From Planctomycetota bacterium (GTDB lineage: Bacteria > Planctomycetota > UBA1135), in assembly GCA_014382465.1 (NCBI GenBank), contig JACNJP010000198.1, positions 1 through 17,314 on the forward strand: 17,314 nucleotides of DNA, given 5' to 3'. The notes below the pieces were generated by a model, which searched no databases, was not told where the DNA came from, and was given only the letters and a program-made list of their open reading frames with translations. Every line of letters starts with the position of its first letter. Position 1 is the first letter of the stretch. A program made the position numbers and the translations under genes. This document shows positions 1 through 5,366 of the stretch, one piece after another.

Positions 1-192
1 GCGCGGCCCCGGGAGGCGGCCCCGGCCCCCCCGGCTCCCGGGCGGATGGCGCGGCTCGGGCGCGAGGGGGACCGGCGCCCGCCCCGCGGGCCCGTGCGAG
101 AGGCCCAGCCAGTCCCCCTCGGCCGGCCCGCCAGCGGCCGACCAGCGGCCGACCGCCGCGACCACCAGGGCCAGGGCCAGCAGCCGCTTCAT
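1..192 (-). CDS. N-terminal part of an exported protein of unknown function (runs off window)
   Basis: An open frame of 64 codons starts with ATG at 192 and continues past the left edge. It begins MKRLLALALVVAAVG, a short positive n-region and a hydrophobic core typical of a signal peptide, followed by a Gly/Pro/Arg-rich stretch that looks like a linker. Its ATG overlaps the TGA of the FG-GAP lipoprotein gene upstream (ATGA, 189-192), so translation is probably coupled. Nearly all third positions are G or C, which supports this frame over the other two. An 11-nt tandem repeat (131-141 and 142-152) lies in the codons just after the signal peptide core. Too little is visible to name a family. 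Confidence 0.6.
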   Translation of the reverse strand, partial: MKRLLALALVVAAVGRWSAAGGPAEGDWLGLSHGPAGRAPVPLAPEPRHPPGSRGGRGRLPGPR

Positions 193-1889
193 CGGACCCC
201 GTCCCCCTGGACCAGGAGCTGGTAACGGCCGGTCTCGAGGCCGGTGAAGGACTCGCTGCTGCCGTCGGGCCAGCGCACGGTGAGCCGGTCGACCGCGTCG
301 ATGGCGCCGAGGCCGAAGTGCAGCCGCGGGTCCCCCTGGGTCAGGTAGCCGCAGCGCGGCTGGTGCTGCTGGATCCAGCGACGGCCGCCGGCCTGCAGCT
401 CGACGGTGGCGCCCCAGCCGGCGCGGTTGCCCTGGGTGGCGGCCAGGCTCACGCCGATCCAGTGATTCCCGGCCGCCGCCTGGTTCTGCAGCAGCAGCGG
501 CCGGTCGCCGATGTGGGTCACCAGCAGGTCGAGGTCGCCGTCGTTGTCGTAGTCGCCGATCAGGCCGCCGCGGCTGAGCAGCTCGGCGCGGAAGCAGGCG
601 CCGGCGCGCGGCGAGGCGTCAGTGAAGCGGCCGTCCCCGGTGTTCTCGAGCAGCAGGTCGGCGCGGCCGGTGGGGTGGTGCAGGTCGCCGTTGGCGAGGT
701 ACAGGTCGAGGTCGCCGTCGTTGTCGAAGTCGAACAAGCCGCCGCCCCAGGACACCCGCTGGGCCGACGCGGCGGCCACCCCGGCGCGCACCACCTGGTC
801 CTGGAAGGCGCCGCCGCCCTGGTTGCGGTAGAGCGAGCCGTAGGAGGTGTCGGTGACGCTGAGGTCGGGCAGGCCGTCGCCGTCGTAGTCGCCGAGCGAG
901 CCGGCCATGGCCCCGGTGGCCTCGCCGTGGACGCCGTAGGCCACCCCGGCCATCAGGCCGTCCTCCTCGAAGCGGCCGCCGCCGCGGTTGCGGAACAGGA
1001 AGTTGGCGGTGGCGTCGTTGGCCAGGAACAGGCCGGTGCGGCCGTCGCCGGCCAGGTCGGCGGCGGTGACGCCCATCGAGCGCCCGGGGGCGACGTCGAG
1101 GCCGGAGCCGGCGGTGGCGTCCTCGAAGCGGCCGTCGCCGCGGTTGCGGTAGAGGCGGTCGGCCTCGGCGGCGTAGGCCAGCGGCCCGGGGAAGGCGTCG
1201 GGGGAGTAGTGGGCCTGGTAGTCCGGATCGAAGCGCAGGTAGTTGGCGACGTAGAGGTCGAGCCGGCCGTCGCCGTCGGCGTCGAAGAACACCGCCGCCA
1301 CCGAGCAGGAGTCGTCGCCGACGCCGGCCGCGGCGGTGGCGTCCTCGAAGCGGCCGTCGCCGCGGTTGCGGTAGAGCCGGGTCGGGCCCTGGGTGCAGAT
1401 GTAGAGGTCGTCGTCGCTGTCGTCGTCGAAGTCGGCCACCGCGGCCGGGAAGCCGAAGCCGGGGGCGCCGACGCCGGCCCGCTCGGTGACGTCCTCGAAG
1501 CGGCCGTCGCCGAGATTCCGGTAGAGCCGGTTGGTGGCCGGCGTCGCCGGCGGGCGCCCGCGGCTCACGCCCTGGCGCCAGGCCGAGTCCACCAGGTAGA
1601 GGTCGAGCCAGCCGTCGCCGTCGAAGTCGATCCACGAGGCGCCGGAGCCGATGCTCTCGAGGACGTTGTCCATGCGGCCGTCGCCGAGGTGGTGGACGAA
1701 GTCGATGCCGGCGGCGGCGGTGCGGTCAACGAAGAGATCGCCGTCCGGGTCGAACGGGGGGATGGTGGGAGTCACGCTCGCCGCGGCGACGATCTCTCCA
1801 GGTTGATCGGGCGGCCCGCAGCCGGCCAGCGCGCCGAAGGCCGCCGCCGCCGCGAGGCCGGCGTGGAGGATCCGAGGACCGGAGCTCAC
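189..1889 (-). CDS. CRTAC1-family FG-GAP/VCBS repeat lipoprotein with ASPIC/UnbV domain
   Basis: A predicted 566-residue surface or periplasmic lipoprotein. The first 24 residues form a lipoprotein signal with the lipobox L21-A-G-C24. Seven FG-GAP/VCBS-type calcium-binding loops follow, for example DFDGDGWLDLYL (88-99), FFDADGDGRLDLYV (201-214), DYDGDGLPDLSV (334-345) and DYDNDGDLDLLV (447-458). Most are followed by a YRNxGDGRFED segment, as in beta-propeller blades. The loop at 278-289 is degenerate (DLAGDGRTGLFL). The C-terminal 95 residues match the ASPIC/UnbV domain (WGATVELQAGG, LHFGLG, VRWPDGS). The family is thought to act in adhesion or ligand binding; no catalytic motif is visible. 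The GTG start at 1889 is chosen because it overlaps the TGA of the DAHP synthase gene (GTGA) and gives a correct lipoprotein signal; the open frame upstream of it is a shadow of that gene. Confidence 0.9.
   Translation of the reverse strand: MSSGPRILHAGLAAAAAFGALAGCGPPDQPGEIVAAASVTPTIPPFDPDGDLFVDRTAAAGIDFVHHLGDGRMDNVLESIGSGASWIDFDGDGWLDLYLVDSAWRQGVSRGRPPATPATNRLYRNLGDGRFEDVTERAGVGAPGFGFPAAVADFDDDSDDDLYICTQGPTRLYRNRGDGRFEDATAAAGVGDDSCSVAAVFFDADGDGRLDLYVANYLRFDPDYQAHYSPDAFPGPLAYAAEADRLYRNRGDGRFEDATAGSGLDVAPGRSMGVTAADLAGDGRTGLFLANDATANFLFRNRGGGRFEEDGLMAGVAYGVHGEATGAMAGSLGDYDGDGLPDLSVTDTSYGSLYRNQGGGAFQDQVVRAGVAAASAQRVSWGGGLFDFDNDGDLDLYLANGDLHHPTGRADLLLENTGDGRFTDASPRAGACFRAELLSRGGLIGDYDNDGDLDLLVTHIGDRPLLLQNQAAAGNHWIGVSLAATQGNRAGWGATVELQAGGRRWIQQHQPRCGYLTQGDPRLHFGLGAIDAVDRLTVRWPDGSSESFTGLETGRYQLLVQGDGVR
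1109..1376. repeat. Perfect 46-bp direct repeat inside the FG-GAP gene (1109-1154 and 1331-1376)
   Basis: The same 46 bases occur at 1109-1154 and 1331-1376, 222 bp apart, which is 74 codons and in frame. They encode the segment LYRNRGDGRFEDATA that closes two adjacent propeller blades. A third, diverged copy lies near 1490-1535. The identity at nucleotide level suggests recent duplication or gene conversion between blades. Confidence 0.85.
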
Positions 1890-2764
1890 GCCCTCCTGGG
1901 GAACGGCCGGGACGACCGCTCCTGCTCCTCGCGGGGCCGGATGTCGCGCACGATCTCCGCCAGGACCGCGGGGGTGATGGCCTGGTAGCCGTCGCACAGC
2001 GCCTTGTCGGGGTCGGCCTCGGGCCCGATCACCTCGATGATGAGGCCGTGGGCGCCGGCGGCGATGCCCGCGCGGGCGGCGGAGGGCACCATCTCGGTGT
2101 CGCCGGTGGCGTGGCTGGGGTCGACGATCACCGGCAGGAAGGTCGCCCGTCGCACCGCCGGCACGACGTTCAGGTCGAGCGTGAAGCGGTTGTAGCCGCC
2201 CTGGGTGAAGGTGCGGATGCCGCGCTCGCACAGCACGATCTGGAGGTTGCCCTCGGCGGCGACGTACTCGGCGGCGCCGAGCCATTCGTCGAGGGTCGCG
2301 CCCCAGTGGCGCTTGAGCAGCACCGGCTTGCCGAACCGGCCGACCTCGCGCAGCAGGGCGAAGTTCTGCATGTTGCGGGCGCCGATCTGGAGGCAGTCGG
2401 CGTAGCGCCCGACCTGCTCGACCAGGCGCGGGTCCATGACCTCGGTGACCACCCCGAGGCCGGTCTCGGCGCGGGCCTCGGCCAGGATCTCGAGGCCGGG
2501 CACGCCGAGTCCCTGGAAGTCGTGCGGGCTGGTGCGGGGCTTGAACGCGCCGCCGCGCAGCAGCACGGCGCCGGCGGCCTTCACCGCCCGCGCCACCGCC
2601 AGGGTCTGCTCGCGGCTCTCGACGGCGCACGGGCCGGCGATGACCACCGGGGTCGGTCCGCCGACGCTGGCCGGGCCGATCCGGACCAGGTGCGGGAAGG
2701 CGGCGTCGCGCGATGCGCGGCGCTCCTTGCGACAGATCAAGCGATAGGGCGCGTTGTGGCCCAT
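1886..2764 (-). CDS. aroF: 3-deoxy-7-phosphoheptulonate (DAHP) synthase, class I beta/KDO8P-synthase-like
   Basis: A cytoplasmic enzyme that condenses phosphoenolpyruvate with erythrose 4-phosphate, the first step of the shikimate pathway. The 292-residue TIM barrel shows GPCAVES (44-50), LLRGGAFKPRTSP (68-80), ERGIRTF (180-186) and DPSHATG (215-221). The expected metal ligands are present: C46, H218, E244 and D258. The C-to-H and H-to-E spacings agree with the Thermotoga-type enzyme, and about three extra residues sit before D258. The N-terminal ferredoxin-like/ACT-like regulatory domain of longer homologues is absent; the protein begins with only the linker (PYRLICRKER). The segment KRHWGAT (151-157) replaces the more usual KRGMxAT. 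KDO8P synthase is the main alternative, but the DAHP-type GGAFKPRTSP and DPSHATG favour this call. No strong Shine-Dalgarno precedes the ATG. The gene overlaps the lipoprotein gene downstream by GTGA. Confidence 0.9.
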   Translation of the reverse strand: MGHNAPYRLICRKERRASRDAAFPHLVRIGPASVGGPTPVVIAGPCAVESREQTLAVARAVKAAGAVLLRGGAFKPRTSPHDFQGLGVPGLEILAEARAETGLGVVTEVMDPRLVEQVGRYADCLQIGARNMQNFALLREVGRFGKPVLLKRHWGATLDEWLGAAEYVAAEGNLQIVLCERGIRTFTQGGYNRFTLDLNVVPAVRRATFLPVIVDPSHATGDTEMVPSAARAGIAAGAHGLIIEVIGPEADPDKALCDGYQAITPAVLAEIVRDIRPREEQERSSRPFPRRA

Positions 2765-2850
2765 CAGGGGTGCCTATTCGGGGGGGAATCGGGGAGATGG
2801 CTTCGAATTCATGTTTCGGCCATCAGGTTCGATCCTATACCTCAAATGGA

Positions 2851-2884
2851 AACCAGGCATGATGCGTCGGCATCATGCCTGGTT
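2851..2884 (-). terminator. Perfect 15-bp inverted repeat with 4-nt loop, probable terminator
   Basis: AACCAGGCATGATGC (2851-2865) pairs perfectly with 2870-2884 around the loop GTCG. Read leftward, the hairpin is followed by TTTCCATTT, a weak T-rich tail. It lies about 180 nt past the stop of the DUF6807 gene at 3061 and about 85 nt before the DAHP synthase start, so the best reading is termination of the leftward 7516-3061 transcript. Read rightward it is followed by TTCTCGTTT. An operator or a leader structure for the DAHP synthase gene is the alternative. Confidence 0.6.
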
Positions 2885-2909
2885 CTCGTTTGCCGAATTG
2901 TCCATGGAA

Positions 2910-3060
2910 TCATCCGTTCACGGCTCGAACCCGTGGATGATCGCGCCAGGCCGCCCAGGCCGCCCAGGCCGCCATGGACTCCAGGGCGAGGGCTTCGGCG
3001 TCCGCCTGGCTGAGCGAGCCGTCGCGGCTCCGCAGGAACCGCTGATCCCGACGGAACCCC
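2910..3060 (-). other. Spacer segment with coding-like base usage but no start (possible gene remnant or frameshifted tail)
   Basis: Just past the stop of the DUF6807 gene, the frame shifted by +1 relative to that gene stays open to a TGA at 2910-2912. It reads as a plausible protein tail (for example FLRSRDGSLSQADAEALALE). About nine in ten of its first 38 codons end in G or C, clearly more than the other two frames. There is no suitable start in this frame. Three copies of a 9-nt unit (GCCCAGGCC on the plus strand, about 2945-2973) encode an Ala-Ala-Trp run. It could be a remnant, a sequencing slip that once joined it to the gene upstream, or chance. A 48-codon frame starting at an ATGA overlap (2918-3064) also exists, but its Arg/Pro/Gly-rich product looks like a shadow. 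Confidence 0.25.
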
Positions 3061-4041
3061 TCATTCCTGGCTCGCGACGAAGGCCTGGTAGCGCGCGGCG
3101 ACCTGTCCGCCGTCGACGCCGCCCCGGTGGACCAGGACCGCCACCCGGCCGCCGATCCGCTCGCCGCGGCCCAGCCGGAACCGGGTGCCGCTCCAGTCGT
3201 CCGGCCGCCGCGGCCCGAAGGTGCCGTACTCCCGCGTCAGCCACTTGCGCGGCTGGCCGTCGTCGGGCAGGAACACCGCCACGCCTTCCCGGACGCCGTC
3301 GACCTGGTTCGAGTAGTCGATCCAGCGGGCGTAGCGCTCGTTGGTGGCCTCCTGGCCTCTGCGGCCCTGGTCGTCGCGGATGGTGCCGCCGTGCTCGCCG
3401 CTGAAGTCCGGGTCCATGCGCAGGTAGGGCCAGCCGTAGTGGACCCAGTCGCTCAGGAAGCGGACCTCGCCGTAGTCGGCCCGCAGCTCCCAGTCCAGGT
3501 GGAGCAGGAACTCGCCGTCGCCGAGGTCCTCGAGCTCGAAGCGCAGCGACTGGCCGAGGACCGGCTCGCCCTGGGCGATCCAGGTCAGGTCGGCGGTGGC
3601 GGCGGCGCTGCGCTCGCCGGACCGCAGCTCGCGGAAGCCGTCGTGGCGGATGAAGCTGTGGTGGCCGAGCCCGGGTTCCTCAGGGTCCCGCAGGTTCTTC
3701 CACTCGTGGTAGAAGTCGGTGTCCGGGCCGCCCTCGAGCTGGACCCGGTCGACGACCCACAGCGAACGATGGTGGGGGAAGGGCTCGGTCCGCTGCACCA
3801 GCAAGGACCGCCCCGAGGGGCTGCGGAGCGGCCAAATGTGGGGGATGGCCCAGGCCTCGCCGTACTGGTAGACCAGCGCCTGGCGGCCGTCGACGGCGAA
3901 GGACAGCGTGCCGGCGGCGTCGTCCCGCACCGCGGTGACGTGGACCTCCGCCGTCGGCGGGCTGCTGCAGCCCCCGGCGGCCGCCCAGACGCAGCCCAGC
4001 GCCAGGATCGTCGACCAGGGCCTGGAGGAACCGCGGCTCAC
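3061..4041 (-). CDS. DUF6807 ('PmoA-like') family lipoprotein
   Basis: A 326-residue exported protein of the DUF6807 family, which databases often name 'PmoA' although it is not methane monooxygenase. The N-terminus is a lipoprotein-like signal ending in A22-G-G-C25. The family hallmark near the N-terminus, a histidine-rich turn followed by LW, is present as PFPHHRSLW (87-95). The body is rich in aromatic beta strands (FYHEWKNL, LHLDWELRADYG, YGWPYLRMDPDFSGEHGG). The domain is thought to have a carbohydrate-related beta-sandwich-like fold and is common in planctomycete and Bacteroidetes sugar-degradation loci; no reaction can be assigned here. The GTG start at 4041 is chosen because it overlaps the TGA of the dehydrogenase gene (GTGA, 4038-4041) and gives a complete signal. 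It is the last gene of a three-gene leftward cluster and is a paralogue of the C-terminal half of the 5363-7516 product. Confidence 0.8.
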   Translation of the reverse strand: MSRGSSRPWSTILALGCVWAAAGGCSSPPTAEVHVTAVRDDAAGTLSFAVDGRQALVYQYGEAWAIPHIWPLRSPSGRSLLVQRTEPFPHHRSLWVVDRVQLEGGPDTDFYHEWKNLRDPEEPGLGHHSFIRHDGFRELRSGERSAAATADLTWIAQGEPVLGQSLRFELEDLGDGEFLLHLDWELRADYGEVRFLSDWVHYGWPYLRMDPDFSGEHGGTIRDDQGRRGQEATNERYARWIDYSNQVDGVREGVAVFLPDDGQPRKWLTREYGTFGPRRPDDWSGTRFRLGRGERIGGRVAVLVHRGGVDGGQVAARYQAFVASQE

Positions 4042-5366
4042 AGCTCCCAGCCCGGGCGCCGCTCGAAGTCGAGCAGGGCGTTGGCCTCGCCGTCGCCGGG
4101 GAAGGTCTCGGTGGCCGGATCCCACTTCAGCTTGCGTCCGAGCAGCATGGCGATGTGGGTGATGACGCACACGGTGTTGGAGCGGTGGCCGACCTCGACC
4201 GGGCAGATCGGCTCCCGGCGGCTGCGCACGCACTCGAGGAAGTTGCGGTAGTGGTCGCCGCTGACGTAGAGCTTCTCCTCGCCGTCGCCGACCACTTCCT
4301 TCAGGATCGAGCCCGGTCCGGCCGAGATGCCGCCGCGCTTGACGAACAGCCAGCCGTCGCTGCCGGTGAAGGTGACGCCGGCCTGCGGGTCGGTGCGCTG
4401 GATCAGCGGCACGCCGTCGGCCCACTTGCCGCTGGCGTAGTAGAAGGTGTGGACGTCGAACAGGCCGCGCTCGGGGAAGAAGGCCTGGGCCTCGATCTCG
4501 GTGATGCCCGAGTCCATGTCGCCGCCGTGGCCCCACTGGGCGATGTCGTTCATGTGCGCGCCCCAGCCGCAGATCATGCCGCGGGTGTAGCCCTCGCGCT
4601 GCAGCCAGCCGGGCCGCCCGTAGCCCTGCTGCGGGTGGACGCCGAGCTCGTGGTAGGGGCGCTCGGCGGTCGGGCCCATCCACAGCTCGTAGTCGAAGCG
4701 CGCCGGCTTCGGGGTCGGGGTCGGCTCGGCGCGGCCGCTGTCCGGCGGCAGCCACACCTCGACCCGCTGCAGCTTGCCGAGGCGGCCGTTGCGGACCAGC
4801 TCGCAGGCGTGGCGGAAGTTCTGCTCCGAGCGCTGCTGCGAGCCGACCTGGAGGATGACGCCGTTCTCGCGCACCGCCTTCACCAGCGCCTGGCCCTCGC
4901 CGATGGTCAGGGTCATCGGCTTCTGGATGTAGATGTCCTTCTTGGCCTTGGCGGCGGCGACGCCGTGGCCGGCGTGCCAGAAGTCGGGCGTGGACACGGT
5001 CACCGCGTCGATGTCGTCGCGCGCCAGCAGCTCGCGGAAGTCAGCGTAGACGCTGACCTCGGGCGCCGGCTCGCCGGCCGGAAGCTTGTCGGCGTAGCGC
5101 TTCTCGACGTCCCGCTTGGCGTGCTCGGCGCGCTGCAGGTCGGGGTCGCAGACGGCCACGACGCGAGCGTTCAGCGCCGGGTCGAGGCCGCGGTCGAGCA
5201 GGCTGAACAGGTCGCCGCGGCCCATGCGGCCGCAGCCGATGGCGCCGATGCGGATGGCGTCGTTGCCGCTGGCGAAGGCGCGCAGGCCGCGCGGCAGGAC
5301 CAGCGGGGCGGTGAAGGCGCCGCCGATCTTGAGGGCGGTGCGACGGGAGATGGGGGGAGTCGTCAT
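4038..5366 (-). CDS. Tat-exported Gfo/Idh/MocA family oxidoreductase
   Basis: A 442-residue NAD(P)-dependent sugar or polyol dehydrogenase-like protein. The N-terminus carries a twin-arginine motif, SRRTALK (7-13), and a hydrophobic segment, so the protein should be exported folded with its cofactor bound. The Rossmann glycine motif is GAIGCGRMGRG (41-51), followed by the acidic residue of AVCDPD that should bind NAD ribose. The substrate-side lysine normally found in EKP is in IQKPM (147-151), so Gln replaces Glu while K149 is kept. The histidine and aspartate of the active-site helix are in GAHMNDIAQWG (269-279). Such exported members often oxidise glycosides at C3 in planctomycete and Bacteroidetes loci; that role is inferred. 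Its ATG overlaps the stop of the fusion gene upstream (ATGA, 5363-5366) and its stop overlaps the next start (GTGA), so all three genes are probably co-translated. Confidence 0.9.
   Translation of the reverse strand: MTTPPISRRTALKIGGAFTAPLVLPRGLRAFASGNDAIRIGAIGCGRMGRGDLFSLLDRGLDPALNARVVAVCDPDLQRAEHAKRDVEKRYADKLPAGEPAPEVSVYADFRELLARDDIDAVTVSTPDFWHAGHGVAAAKAKKDIYIQKPMTLTIGEGQALVKAVRENGVILQVGSQQRSEQNFRHACELVRNGRLGKLQRVEVWLPPDSGRAEPTPTPKPARFDYELWMGPTAERPYHELGVHPQQGYGRPGWLQREGYTRGMICGWGAHMNDIAQWGHGGDMDSGITEIEAQAFFPERGLFDVHTFYYASGKWADGVPLIQRTDPQAGVTFTGSDGWLFVKRGGISAGPGSILKEVVGDGEEKLYVSGDHYRNFLECVRSRREPICPVEVGHRSNTVCVITHIAMLLGRKLKWDPATETFPGDGEANALLDFERRPGWEL

Noticed and set aside
318..1988. A 556-codon open frame on the plus strand antisense to the FG-GAP gene
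   Set aside because: The Val/Ala/Gly-rich product follows the propeller repeats in reverse and has no recognisable domain; the minus-strand gene explains the region fully.
1890..2630. Long N-terminal extension of the FG-GAP protein upstream of 1889
   Set aside because: The extension is Arg/Pro-rich and lies over the DAHP synthase gene in another frame. The GTG at 1889 gives a lipoprotein signal and a GTGA overlap.
2919..2935. tRNA T-arm-like hairpin on the minus strand (CACGG, loop GTTCGAG, CCGTG)
   Set aside because: The TTC is out of register for a true T-loop, and no acceptor, D or anticodon arm is found around it.
2945..2973. Short 9-nt tandem repeat as a possible CRISPR or satellite
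   Set aside because: Only about three copies with no spacers; it fits a low-complexity Ala-Ala-Trp coding-like run.
4042..4755. N-terminal extension of the DUF6807 lipoprotein upstream of 4041
   Set aside because: It is the shadow of the Gfo/Idh gene; the GTG at 4041 gives the signal peptide and the GTGA overlap.
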